DNA of 64,000 nucleotides from Lepeophtheirus salmonis (GCF_016086655.4 NC_052131.2:33915705-33979704), one strand, 5' to 3'; positions 12,856 to 25,199 are shown, numbered from the stretch's first letter. Translations and numbers: made by a program. The notes: generated from the letters alone by a model not told the origin.

Positions 12856-13066
12856 TGGTGGAAAATGATGCTTAAAGAAAATGATAAAGTTTTTTTCTAA
12901 GAATTAAAAAGATTTGTATTTCACATTTTTTGAGCTGAAGAAGTAAATAAATATATAATAAATAATCAAAAAAAATAAATAATATTGAGCAGAAAACTAT
13001 GAAAATAGACTTATTTGCACAATTGCAGCCTTTAAAAAATAAGACAGGGCAAAATGGTTCTCAAAG

Positions 13067-15842
13067 TTATTTTCCATAGCTGCAAACTTGTCTTGGAATG
13101 TTTCTACATTCTTGACGTGGAACTGAGGCACATTGTTGACTTGGGACATTCGAACACTGTTGTCTTGGAACGCTTCTACATTGTTGACGAGGAACGTTTG
13201 AGCACTGTTCACGTGGGACATTGGAGCACTCTTGTCTTGGAACGTTTCTACATTGTTGACGAGGAACAGATCTGCATTCTTGACGCTGAACCTGTCTTGG
13301 AACGTTTTGGCATTGCTGTCTGGGTACATTTGAGCACTGTTGACGAGGAACGTTTTGGCAGTTTTGTCTTGGGACATTGCGGCACTCTTGTCTTTGGACT
13401 TGACGGGGCACGTTTTGGCAGTTTTGTCTTGGGACATTGCGGCACTCTTGTCTTTGGACTTGACGGGGAACGTTTTGGCAGTTTTGTCTTGGGACATTGC
13501 GGCACTCTTGTCTTTGGACTTGACGAGGAACGTTTTGGCAGTTTTGTCTTGGGACATTGCGGCACTCTTGTCTTTGGACTTGTCGAGGAACGTTCTGACA
13601 TTGTTGACGGGGAACATTATTGCACTCTTGTCTCTGGACTTGCCTTGGAACATTTTGGCATTGTTGGCGGGGAACATTGTTACATTCTTGTCTTTGAACT
13701 TGTCTTGGGACATTCTGGCATTGCTCTCTAGGAACATTTTGGCAGTTTTGTCTTGGAACAGTTTGACATTGTTGTCTAGGTACATTTTGGCAGGATTGGC
13801 GGGGAACGGAACTACATTCTTGTCTTTGAACTTGACGGGGTACGTTTGAGCACTGTTGACGAGGAATGTTGCTACATTCTTGTCTTGGGACGTTGTTACA
13901 TTCTTGTCTTGGGACATTGTTACATTCTTGTCTTGAAACTTGGCGGGGTACGTTTTGGCAGGATTGACGAGGAACGTTTCTGCATTCTTGACGTTGAACT
14001 TGTCTTGGAACATTGTTACAGACTTGACGAGGAATGGTGTTGCAAACTTGCTCTTCAACACGGCGGGGAACATTTTGACAGGATTGACGAGGTACATTGG
14101 AACAGGATTGACGAGGAACATTGGAACACTGTTGACGAGGAACATTGGAACATTGTTGACGGGGAACATTGGAGCATTGTTGACGAGGAATAGATCTGCA
14201 TTGTGAGCGACATCCACCTCCAGCACCATATGAGGATGATGGAGCTCCATATGCACCACCAGCTGGTGCACCGTAGCTGGATTGATTATCACAAATTTCC
14301 TCACAAACTTGTTCATTGACGGTGGAGCATTGTTGTACATTGACTGTGGTACATTGTTGCTCATTGAGAGTGCTACATTGTTGTTCATTGACAGTGGTGC
14401 ATTGTTGTTCATTGACTGTAGAACATTGTTGTTCATATTTGACCATGTATTGAGTCTCGCACTTTTGTTCTTGAACTGTATTACATTGTTGCTCATTGAC
14501 AGTATCAGTGATAGTTTCACATTGCTGTTCATTAACAGTGGAGCATTGTTGTTCGTTGACAGTGTCGGTGACAGTATTGCATACTTGTTCGTTGACTGTG
14601 GTGCATTGTTGTTCATTGACTGTGGTACATTGTTGTTCATTGACTGTAGTACATTGTTGTTCGTTGACTGTATCAGTGACAGTTTTACATTGTTGTTCGT
14701 TGACGGTTGTGCATTGTTCTTCGTTGACAGTTGAGCATTGTTGCTCATTGATGGTAGAACATTGCTGTTCGTTAACGGTGGAGCATTGCTGTTCATTAAC
14801 GGTATCAGTGACTGTATTGCATACTTGTTCGTTAACAGTAGAGCATTGCTGTTCATTGACAGTGTCAGTGACTGTATTGCATACTTGTTCGTTCACAGTA
14901 GAGCATTGTTGTTCATTGACAGTATCGGTAACGGTGTTACACTCCTGTTCAGTGACAGTGGAGCATTGTTGTTCATTGACAGTATCGGTAACGGTGTTAC
15001 ACTCCTGTTCATTGACAGTGGAACATTGTTGTTCATTGACGGTATCGGTAACAATGTTACACTCCTGTTCATTGACAGTGGAACATTGTTGTGCATTGAC
15101 GGTCTCGGTAACGGTGTTACATTGCTGTTCATTGACAGTGGAACATTTTTGTTCATTGACAGTAGTACATTGTTGTTCATTGACAGTGGAGCATTGTTCT
15201 TCATTGACAGTATTGGTGACAGTGTTACACTGCTGTTCGGATGTGGTGCTACATTGTTGATCATTCACAGTACTGCATTGGCGCTCATTGACAGTGGAAC
15301 ATTGGCGCTCATTAACAGTGGAGCAAGATTGTTCGTTAATAGTGGAACATTGTTGTTGGTTGACAGTGGAACACTGCTGTTCATTTACAGTTGAGCAAAC
15401 TTGTTCGTTAACAGTACGGCAAGATTTTGCAGCAGGTGCAGAGGAAGTGCCGATATTAGATACTCCAGATACGATACCAGAAGAAATGGATGATGAGGAA
15501 ACAACACTTCCAAAAAAATTGGATGCAGGAGATCCAATAGGGTTTCTTTGTCCTCCTGGACCTCCATATGTAGACAAATCTCTTTCTTTTCGTGCATCTT
15601 CTTCACCCTCAGCCTTGGCTTCCGATTTTTCGTGTTTTTCTTCTTTTTCCTCGGATTTAGCTACCTTTTTCTCCTCATCCTTGATGGATTTTCCTAATGA
15701 GGATGTGATGAGGGCAAATGCCAATATAAGTATCTATTAAATCATAGAATGAATATTAAATAATGATCATGGATTGGAATAATGATTTAAGAAATAATGT
15801 GAAGATCAATGGAAAGCTGTAAGCACCTACCAGAGTTTTCAT
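13067..15842 (-). CDS. Secreted bipartite cysteine-repeat protein (two exons, 892 aa)
   Basis: Two coding exons: 15831-15842 (ATG AAA ACT CTG) and 13067-15733, joined across a 97-nt GT-AG intron (donor GTAGGT, acceptor TTAATAG). Splicing gives MKTLILILAFALITSSLG, a clear signal peptide that exon 2 alone lacks; this fixes the start. After a Lys/Glu-rich head (about 19-55) and a Gly/Ser segment, array 1 (about 109-475) repeats C-S-T-V-N-E-Q-Q and C-N-T-V-T-D-T-V-N-E-Q-Q. A linker with SSYGAPAGGAYGAPSSSYG follows, then array 2 (about 512-885) repeats C-Q-N-V-P-R-Q-Q and C-Q-N-V-P-R-Q-V-Q-R-Q-E, ending CSYGK. Modules are 8 or 12 residues in both halves. Array 1 is acidic, array 2 basic. It is exported and probably disulfide-crosslinked; cuticle, matrix, adhesive or egg-covering roles are possible but not shown. 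I do not recognise a named family. Confidence 0.88.
13347..13590 (-). repeat. 60-bp higher-order tandem repeat inside array 2
   Basis: About four consecutive 60-bp units encode one 8-residue plus one 12-residue module. Units 13381-13560 differ by only one or two bases, far less than neighbouring modules, which indicates recent duplication or gene conversion. Confidence 0.92.
14761..15130 (-). repeat. 60-bp higher-order tandem repeat inside array 1
   Basis: About six 60-bp units, each a 24-nt plus a 36-nt module, containing the recurrent block GTATCGGTAACGGTGTTAC and its variants. More diverged than the array 2 units. Confidence 0.88.
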
Positions 15843-15913
15843 TTCTACAAATTGGTTGTTGTCCAAGACAAGAGAAGATTTAGAATGATGATGAATCAAG
15901 TAAGTGTCTTTGA

Positions 15914-15921
15914 TTTTTATA
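15914..15921 (-). promoter_or_regulatory. TATA box of the repeat-protein gene
   Basis: TATAAAAA on the minus strand, 72 nt upstream of the ATG at 15842. A start site about 30 nt downstream would leave a 5' UTR of roughly 45 nt. No in-frame ATG intervenes. Confidence 0.6.
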
Positions 15922-15959
15922 GGTACTTTCAACTTCACAACAGTCCGATAAAAAAAAAA

Positions 15960-17500
15960 AAAAAAAAAAGAATAGTAACCCCTTAAAAATACTACTAAAT
16001 AGGAATTTACCTATCGTAATTTTTTTTATATATTAAGGTGGTTTTGAAGAAGACCCGAAATCAAGGAAAAAGAAAAAAAAGTAATGCGCCAGAAGAAAAG
16101 TACGCTTTTTCGTTTCCCCCTCTTCATCATCATAAGGCTATTGACCCATTCTTACGCAGATTCTAGGAATCCCTTTATTACTTTATTATCTACAAAATAA
16201 GTTTCTGTCTGTTGTATCGACGTATGTATTGGCCCTGACTTTAAATACACACACACACACTTTATAAACAATTACAAACTTTGACCAACTTTATTTTTAC
16301 CCCCTTCATATCCTTCAATATACTGGTTTTATAATTAATTATTTGTATTGATATTATAACAACCCAAGAATGTAATGAACAAGGTTAAGGTCACGGACTC
16401 GTTTATTGTACACACAGATATTCTTTCTTTAATAAGATTATAATATAATTATTACTAGGTATATAAATAGCTTCATATACAATCTCCCTATCATCAAACA
16501 AGCAATCTTCCACATATCCATATAAAAAGTACACGTAATTCCTTCCGGAATATTTATCTATGGACAAACAAGTATGTATCTGCATGAATGGAATTGACCT
16601 AACATATTTTTTTATCACAAAATAATAACGAATTTGTTTAGAAATGTCAAAGGAAGGAAGAGGGGGATGGAAATGAAGGTCAAGAATGCTGAAGGTCTTT
16701 GGGTCTTACTTATAAATAGGGGGTGAACCCAGTCATATAGGATCACTTTTAATGATTATTTTCTATCTTCCATATTTCATCAATTAGTTCATCAATATAA
16801 ATCAAAATGAAAAGCGAACTAACTAAGTTATACTAGGGGGAGTCAGTGTTAATTCATTAAAATGAGCACAATTTTTGCGATACAAAAGGATCTTTTAAGC
16901 ACTCTAGAAAAAAAATATTCCATCCAAAAAAAAAAAATATTCCAGCCAAAACCAACTTAAAAGTAATATCCGAGCAAACTTCCGAGGTTCAGAAACTTAA
17001 CTTTAAAATACAAACTTCTAAATCCCTTTAAAAATAAAGAAAGCCATAAAAATCATTTTCAAATGGCTATAGAGGTCAAAAAACAATCTTTGAAGACTGA
17101 AACTTTACAAACATACTTTTTCATGAAATGCCACAAACAATCGAATTAACAGGTAACCCTAAAAATTGGACAACATGTTTTTAGAAGAAGTTTACCTTTT
17201 TTGTGATCTTTGAGCTTTTAAATGACTTTAAAACTGTACTTTATAAACTTAAAAGGTTATATAATTATTGCTTTAAGTATAAAAAGTGCTTTAATGGTCA
17301 CGGCATTTGCAAGTTTCTTCTTATTACTTTGAAAATAAATTTTAAAAATATGTATTAATGGGTGAAAAAGTAATTTTGGAGGTAGGCTTGGTCGGCTATA
17401 CATTTTTTTCCACAGTGCATAAAAGATCCTTTTGCATCCGAAAAATTGGCCTATAATTGAATTTGATTTTAACACCCCCCCCCCTCTACTTATAATATTA
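15960..17500. other. Upstream region of the repeat-protein gene, no supported gene
   Basis: Starts with an A-tract (about 15950-15969) and has a short AC run near 16249-16260. A promoter-like site at 16711 is listed separately. The 71-codon minus frame at 16403-16618 has no recognisable content. Confidence 0.45.
16711..16718 (+). promoter_or_regulatory. Promoter-like TATA box with no clear gene
   Basis: TATAAATA followed by GGGGGTGAACCC, with a good-context ATG at 16807 (ATCAAAATGA) about 90 nt downstream. The frame from that ATG closes after nine codons and no consensus splice donor precedes the stop. It could be an unrecognised first exon or chance. Confidence 0.25.
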
Positions 17501-17502
17501 AT

Positions 17503-17700
17503 CAGTGATTCTCAACCTGTTCATCACTGTAGAACCTCTAGACGTACTTTTTCGATGGGGGGGGGAGGGGGCAATTAAATCCGCCCTAATATTTGGAGAA
17601 TTTTTAAATGATTTTTATACAATCTTTATAACCTCGTAGAGGTTTAGACAATGCACCAAAGATCAGATAGGCTCCGTGGAACCCCACTTGAAAATCACTG
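17503..17700. mobile_element. hAT-like MITE (198 bp) with terminal inverted repeats
   Basis: Left end CAGTGATTCTCAACC and right end TTGAAAATCACTG are inverted repeats of each other over about 13 nt. The inside holds a G-tract and AT-rich filler, with no coding. The CAGTG termini suit a hAT-type non-autonomous element; no clear 8-bp target duplication was seen. Confidence 0.6.
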
Positions 17701-18524
17701 GTTTAAGCCAAAAGAGTAGTGACTTCAATTTTATCAAAACTAATATAGCTTTATACAACACTTAATCATAAATATGCATGTACCAGTAATGTCATAATCA
17801 CGGATTTTTTAATGGTGGAGGGGGCATGATGAAATTAAATTTTATTGTTAGCTTGATCCCCTTTTGGTTACAGTACTGTATAGAATGTACATTATACGTA
17901 CTAGCTGAATCGGACAGGTATTTTTTGACGAATAAAAAAAATCTAGTAAATTTAACGTGTATAAATTCAGTTCTCGTATAACTTTATGCCATATACCTAC
18001 TCTCGGCATTTCTATAAAAAATTGTTTGTAACAAAAACCTTGTCAATGTAGGTAGAGCCTATGCCAATCAAGACTATATACTACTTTAAATTTAGTTGAT
18101 AATAGAACCCAGTGGAGTGGCACCACTTTTATAGGGGAGATCATGTCTGTAATTTTTGCGCCCACATTTACAAAAGTCTATTAAAAAGATATTTGTAAGG
18201 GAAATGTCGGATCTCTTACCATAATCACCTCAATTATTAAAATCAATTGGCTATTCAATGATAAATTCAGAGATTTATGGTCGGAAATTAAATCTTTCTT
18301 CTCCTTAAATCGCATGTACTAAGAGCTGGTTTCTTAAGACTGGCGTATTAACTATAACGCAAGGAGTTTGTTAATTATTCTCTCACTCAAACTATGTCTC
18401 TCTACATTTAGGTATGTCGTAGTTTTAATCACGAAAACTAAAATTTCCTGGATGTGAATTGTACGAAGCTCAGTGACCGGAATGAATGAGCATACCACAA
18501 GCATGACACTCCTCTCATAATTTA

Positions 18525-19075
18525 TTAGCGACTACAAACTTCTTGACCTTATAAAAACTGATTCCGTCTATTTGATTTTTATGTTTTTTCACCAATGAAT
18601 CGAAAAATATTCCATCTTCCTAGAGTTTAAAAAAATATGAATGAATTAAAAGAGTAATTTTTGGCCCAAAACGTCGAAGCTAATTTGATGATAAATAAAT
18701 ATTTCTATTATTTATTTTCTACAGCAAATTTCTTTATCCTATAAAAACTGACTCCGTCAATCAATTCTTATATGTTTTCCCCAAATAAATAGAAAAATGT
18801 TCCATCTTCCTTAATTGTTTTTAAAATTTTTCTCTGTCAACGGGAAGTGGTGATTTTTTCCCCCTAACTACCACGCAAACCTGCAGTTCATTACATTCTC
18901 TCTTCATTAGCGACTACAAACTACTTCATCTCATAACTGATTCTGTCTCTAAATTTTTATATTTTTTTCACTAATGAATAGAAAAATGTTCAAGCTTCTT
19001 TAGGTTTAATAAAAAAAAATCTTTTTTGACGGGAAGTGTCAGTTTTGGCCCAAACTGTCGAAGCCAATTTGGAAG
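18525..19075 (+). repeat. Three-unit diverged tandem repeat, about 190 bp per unit
   Basis: Anchors ACTGATTCCGTC, ACTGACTCCGTC and ACTGATTCTGTC lie at 18557, 18747 and 18936. Each unit also has AATAGAAAAATGTTC-type and GGCCCAAA..GTCGAAGC-type blocks. Non-coding. Confidence 0.75.
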
Positions 19076-20079
19076 CCATTTTAAGTTATTAAATGAAGCT
19101 GTATATTGCAACTTTTTCTGGATTTTTTCAATGTCAATATAGTTTAAACTCTCTAGAACAATACTAGGGTAAATTTTTCTATTGCCTTTAAGAACAGTCA
19201 TCAAATTAATGATTTAAAAGATGTTCATATTTATGGCGTTTTATGTGTCAGAAAACTTATTATCGATCAGATGTTTGAGGAACTTAATATGTAGGGGAGT
19301 ACTCCCTCTTTTATATAATACCTAAAAAATACCAGTTTTTTTCAGTGCCGAATATGTTGTGTATTATCCGCCTGATACGATGGAAGTACGTTATATCGAT
19401 ATTGTTATAATGTACTTCATTATTGGTGCTTAAAAATTTTATCTTATATTCAGTATAATATTACTCTCAAATGCAAACAAACTACTTAGAATAAATGCTT
19501 ATAATTTTGTTAAAAACATTGAACTACAGAAAAGTAAGATCCAAAAAATTAAGCCCAAATTCAGCACCCTAAAACATCCATCAAGGACTTTAAGGATGTC
19601 TTGTAATGATAAAACTTTATTAATATATTTTTCGTATAAATAGCTTTTTATTTTCTTAACTGTTTGGACCAAAAGTAATGGAGAATTATGAAATATCAAT
19701 CAGTACACTGTAGCAGCATTTCAAACGCACATAGTTTACTCATCTGAACAACGAGGAAAAGGGAAGTTTTGTGGAAACCTTCTTTAAAAATTTCACCCAT
19801 TTGCAACCCGAATTGTTAAAATCGTAAATTATTTTTCCAGAATAAGGAATGGCAAACCCATTGTTAAGTAAAAAAGAAGTGTAGGCAGTATACTGTGGAA
19901 TATTTTGAATATAGATTTGTATCAGCACCACTTAATCCACACCAACCTATGTGTCTGTGGCGTGAGAACGTGTTCTAAAAAAACCATAAAGTCATGTGGA
20001 AAATTCGAGAATAATGCAATTTGATCTATCAAACAACAATATACCATATTTACAGTCACTTCAAGGAAAATTCAAGCCA

Positions 20080-21500
20080 TGAAATACTAATGGAAATATG
20101 GTTTTGATTACTTCACAGCAATCTACTAATGTTTTACATGCTTTCGACAACATATATTTGTGAATTGCTAGATCTGGTAAGCCTCACACGATTAGATAGG
20201 AAGAATAGTTATGCACACAGTTTTACATAAGTCACAAGACCAAATTATGAAGTCTATACCTCAAAGTAATAACTCAGTTCAAGGAAGAATATATGAAATA
20301 GCTGAAAATTTAGAAGATAAATTGTGCAATATTTTTGCTACATCATAATTTTACCTGCAAATGAATATTTGCATCTCGCTTATGTTTTTTTTTTTTTGTT
20401 AAAGATGAATATTCGGTCCAAATTATGATATTTCTAATGAATCTTCTAACAATTACTAAAGGAGAATCAAAAATTAATATTAGTGATAACTTTTCCCAAG
20501 AGAAAAACATTCCACTTGCTAGCATTACTGTGGTGCAATAGATGGCTCACCATACATGATAGGTTGTCATCGTGGCTTCATCAATTTCTTGTAAAGCCGT
20601 ACCTGGTGTACTTATAGTACTTTGTTTAATCTACAGGCAGCATTTGGTAGCAAAAAAACAAAAGTATTCGACTTTACAAATCACCAGCTGTAAATATGAT
20701 AAAGTCTATTCCAGACTGTTTCGACAGCTTCGCATTGATAATGATGTAGAGTTTGAATATTTATTGCTAATCACAGAAGTCAGATTATTATCAAAGGGAA
20801 ACTTTCTGAAACGTCTCTATCCTTTATTTGATACACTTGTTTGAAGTCTCTAAAACTGTGATGATCTAAAATATATCAGGGATTACATTACTTATTGTCA
20901 GATATACTCACACAATACATTCCAACTTAATTTATAGTTGGAAATAAATGAAGCGAATCATTTCTAAGTTAAATCTGTTATCTCCACCTTCTTGTCTAAG
21001 TGTAAGTTATTCAAACGAACTTTAGTACGTCATAAACTTTTCTAAGCTCCTCTGAATTGGATAAAGAAATTAACATATCCGAGTATAACCTTCATTTGTA
21101 TTGTGCTCTTTTGAAAACGTTGCAAAAATAAATGTGTGAAAGATATCAGGATATTTTCTGGCTTAAAGTACCGTTTTCAATCCATTCGTAGAAGTCAGCT
21201 GTGAGGAAACAAGAGAGGTAGAACAAGAATTATTTTAAAATCAAGAACGACATTGTACATTGAGCATGGGACATTAAGTTCAAAGTACAAGATATCATAC
21301 CACGATTTGTGGCAAAAACAAAGGCATAAGAAGTATCCTACCTTTATTCAGTATTATGAATCAAGATGAAGAAATATATTTTATTGCTTTTCCAACATCA
21401 TATTTGGCAAAACGTGCCTTCAGTGTAATTCCCCTGCTTTTTTCATTAATTTATTCATGTGTCGTTTTCATTTTGGAAGAAAACCCTTAAATGTGTGTAG
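20080..21500 (+). mobile_element. hAT transposase pseudogene, ZBED5/SCAND3-like
   Basis: A decayed hAT-superfamily transposase on the plus strand. In order: IARSGKPHTI near 20165; an LPANEYLHLAYV segment near 20350; TKGESKINISDNF near 20460-20490; the RQHLVAKK block near 20635-20655; SRLFRQL and LITEVRLLSKGNFLKRLYP at 20705-20820; VKSVISTFLSKCKLFKR near 20970-21020; and the dimerisation-domain block YFIAFPTSYLAKRAFSV near 21377-21430. These are the characteristic blocks, in order, of the ZBED5-type hAT group. The longest open part is 90 codons (20572-20844). Numerous stops and frameshifts show it is dead. No BED zinc finger and no termini were identified. Confidence 0.82.
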
Positions 21501-23367
21501 ATTAGGAGGGGCACTAGAAGCTTATAATAGGTGAAGTAAAAAGTTGCAACTAAAGACATCTAGGGAAAAACACTCAGAAATGTTTACTTAACTTAATATG
21601 AAAGGGAAGGGGACAACACCTGAAAAAGTTTGGGAAATCTTGGACTAGATCATGGCTACCTTTTCATAATATTTAGATTCTGTTATTTAAAAAAAAAAAA
21701 ATCCATTTTAGTTCTTGTATTTTTTTTAAATTGGCCTATAAACTTTTTCGCTACTAAATTGAAACCCTTGATCTTGATTTGATTTGGTTTTGAACACATT
21801 CTCAAAAAGTTACATAGATTATTTTCTTAACTATTTATCTGTATTAAGACTTTTATAACATATTTTTCAAGCTAGACTCCTCAAAGCTCAATTAATAGTT
21901 TATGGACAAAAAATTGGTATAAAAAAGATTTTACTTTCACGCCTAGTGCTTCCTTATGAAAGAATGAAAAATAGTGTCCCAAGGGGATTACTTGCGAATA
22001 GTAAAGATAACCCATCCAGTAGATTCGGAGTGAATTTGAAATTCAATTTTGCAATTTTTTTTTTCCAAAAAATTTATTTTTTATGAGTTTTTATGGATTT
22101 TTGAATTTTTTTTCCAAAAAATGTAATATGTAATGTATTTTAATTTAATGTTACTTTAATAGGGTGGAATGAGTTACACTGATTAAGTATAAGTAAACAT
22201 TATAGTCAATGATTTAAATCCGTTTTTTTTTAGTTGGCCATTAATTGGTAATATAAAGAAGGAATTTTCTTTTCCTGAGCAGTTGTCATTATTATTTAAT
22301 TTCTGAGTATTGAAAATCCTTTCCTAAAGAGATTCATTTATATTCAAAACCTAATTGAAAATTTGTGGTAAATCCGCGATAGCAAATAAATGGGTAATTA
22401 ATTATGCACATTCAGATGTCAAAATGAATAACAGAATAAATATCTCAATAAACAAAGTCTTCATCCTTTCATTTTGTTACAATTTCCTTTTGATTGAACA
22501 ATTAACTGTAAATATACGTAGATGTATAAGTAAAGTTTTTCTAATTCGATATGAATGAAGAAACATTTAATGAGGAAAATGATGGATAATGAAACACATG
22601 TTTTTTTCTCCTATAGAATCCCAAAAGGTGAATAGGTCTCGTTGGATAGTACATATTTCAAAGAAAATATCTTAAGAATTCTTTTATAATAGGTACATTT
22701 GTATTTACGGGGAAAAAATATATGTAAGGCTCAATCTAAAAAAAAAAACATAATCGTAGATATATTTATTTAGAAGGTCACAAAATCCCACTTAAGTAAT
22801 TTGAATGATATTTAAAGATCCGAGGTATTGTTGATGTCATTGAAATGGGACAGTCATGGAAAAATAAATACATAGAGGGGCAACAAAAGAGTTTAGATTT
22901 GCTATTCGGCATAAAAAGGCAGTAATACATCGATTAAAGTCTTCAGTCTGATGCTGGAATGATCAGTATCCAGTGGCTTCTGAAGGATTATCTATATTAT
23001 GGATTTTTTTTTTTTTTTTTTTGATTTTTTTTCAACAAATATTAAATTTTTAATCTTAACCTTAAATTCGTTTTACTTGCCCTTAGTAGTAGAATTAACC
23101 TACATATTTCTTTACTCTAATGTTTCGGAGGAGATTTTGAAAGTAATTTAATAAGGTATGATATTGATACCTCCACGCTTGTATCAATTTTTCAAAAATT
23201 CAAAAATTGACAGCTATTCCCATAAAATTAAATTTTTTGTAACTTTTTTTTCAAAAATCCACAGATATTCACTAAAAATGTCAAATATTAAATTTTTGGA
23301 AAAAATATTTCAAATATTTAAATATTGTTGTTTACAGAAAATTATTTTTCTTTTTGGAAAAAAATTG

Positions 23368-23398
<31 letters not shown>

Positions 23399-25199
23399 GG
23401 GGGGGGACTATAACCTTTCCATCTCACCCCTGCGTTCGCCCCTGTATTGACACATCCATGCTTGCTTTATCTTTTTCAATATACTCAAGTATGTTTACCT
23501 ACATAATATATTGATGATGAGGGATGATGTTTCGATATTAGAGGGTTCAAGTTCTTGTCTATGGACCATATTTGTCAGAAATATTCATTTGAAGGATTTC
23601 CTCGCTTTATATATAGGAGTGCCATATGAAGATTGTACTATCTGTCCATTTATCACTCATACATCAAAATAACAACATCTACAATTATTGTAGATGTACC
23701 CAGACGGATCTTCTTCCGAAGGTAAAATTGATCACTGCTTAAAAATATAAAGTCATCTTTATGTTACTTACACTTCCTTCATTCTAGTAGATGGTTTTTT
23801 TTTGAAGCTTTTCATTTCATGTGATCCCCAATTTATCTTGCAATGGGGCAGGAACGTAGTTTTCTTATTTGTAGTTTGTTTCCATTACTGAGAACAATGA
23901 CGCCCTCTTGTGCTTATAACTATTTATTAGTTTGTGGTTTGGATTATTATTTGTAAGCTATCGCTCAAAAATGAATCACTTTGACGTTTTTTTAATTTTT
24001 TTTTGGAAAAAATGCTTATTTTACCCTTTTGTGTGTGAAATGGCTCATATTTATAAACTGATATGAAATGGAAATAAAAATTTTGGGTTCTAGTTAAATT
24101 TTGCAACTACTATTCTTGAATATTTGATATTTTTCGAGGAAAATACCTTCCATCATGAGGGTTTCTCTTTGGAGGTAAAATATGTATATAATGAAATCAG
24201 CAGGGTTATTATTACATAATTGGATATGTGAGGGACCCAGATTCCGATAACAGCCCATTAGAAGAAATATAAACTTTGCGCCAAATTGACAGTTGAATAA
24301 TCCCTATTGAATTTTGGAACAAAGGATAAATACATTTTCATCAAACTGATTTTCCATTTATGCAAAAGGTTGAACGTAATGTAAGTGGCGATTCCATCTA
24401 AAAAGACTGTTGAAGATCTCTCCCAGTTCAAATTTTCTTTAACTACTAATATGGACATCTTTTACTATGTTTAAAACTACCAATACTGGTGGAAGACAAA
24501 AATTAATGGAAGAAAATCTTTCTAAAATATTGAATTGTTGATATAATATAGCAAAATTTATGAATAAATTGTAATGAATATAAAACAAAACTAACTACTT
24601 TAAATTATTCTTATAAAACTGTATTTTTCTTTGCATACAAATTGCTCAATTTTGACATTTTGCGTCCTTATTTTTTTCAAAATTTTAGAACTCTTTTTAA
24701 AATCCTAAGTCTACTTATTTGTTTATTACCACAACTTAGCACAACTGCGCTATCTGACGGATATGAATGTGTTTTTTTAAAAATTTCCTCATGTCCTATT
24801 CGTAGGGCTGCCAGTGCATATGTTGGGGCTTACATATCATTTCGGGTTCTTGGGGTTTAATTTAGAAAATCTATAAAATTTTGAGGTTTTTATTTATTGG
24901 GAGGGGACTTTTTTTTAACGTATATGTTTCAACCCACAATGGCGCAAACATAATTTTTAAAATGTTAAGCGATTGTTGAACCAAACCAGTTTTTACAATT
25001 TCTGCAGTATGTGTTGCAAAGGATAAACAAGTTTTATATTGAATTTTAGTCAAAGGATTTTAGGCTACATATTTTTTATATGATGATATCATCGGAGTTA
25101 TTGCCATCTTGAGGGCTCGCAGTTGATATTTGAGTTAAATAAAAGTAATATTAGAATACTGAATGGAACTTGGATATATGTTCTTGTCAATTTTAAGGA
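21501..25199. other. AT-rich intergenic stretch with simple repeats and a hAT-like end
   Basis: No gene is supported. It contains a long T-tract running into a G-tract (about 23370-23407), and AT-rich filler at 22020-22140 similar to that in the hAT-like pieces. Confidence 0.45.
23160..23444 (-). mobile_element. hAT-like non-autonomous element, reversed
   Basis: The right edge, read on the minus strand from 23444, begins CAGGGGCGAACGCAGGGG and continues into a G-run and A-rich filler, like the end at 5576. The other edge is not resolved. The 118-codon frame at 23158-23514 spans it and is probably not a gene. Confidence 0.4.

Noticed and set aside
12997..14856. 619-codon minus-strand frame as a separate gene
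   Set aside because: It overlaps the cysteine-repeat gene in another frame, has no signal peptide or domain, and its openness follows from the 24/36-nt periodicity.
13347..15130. CRISPR-like array
   Set aside because: Repeats are contiguous, in-frame and coding, with no unique spacers; the context is eukaryotic.
14496..15260. 254-codon plus-strand frame and neighbouring plus frames (13054-15740)
   Set aside because: Antisense shadows of the cysteine arrays; the composition is the codon complement of the repeats.
23158..23514. 118-codon plus-strand frame
   Set aside because: Runs through a long T-tract and across a reversed hAT-like element end.
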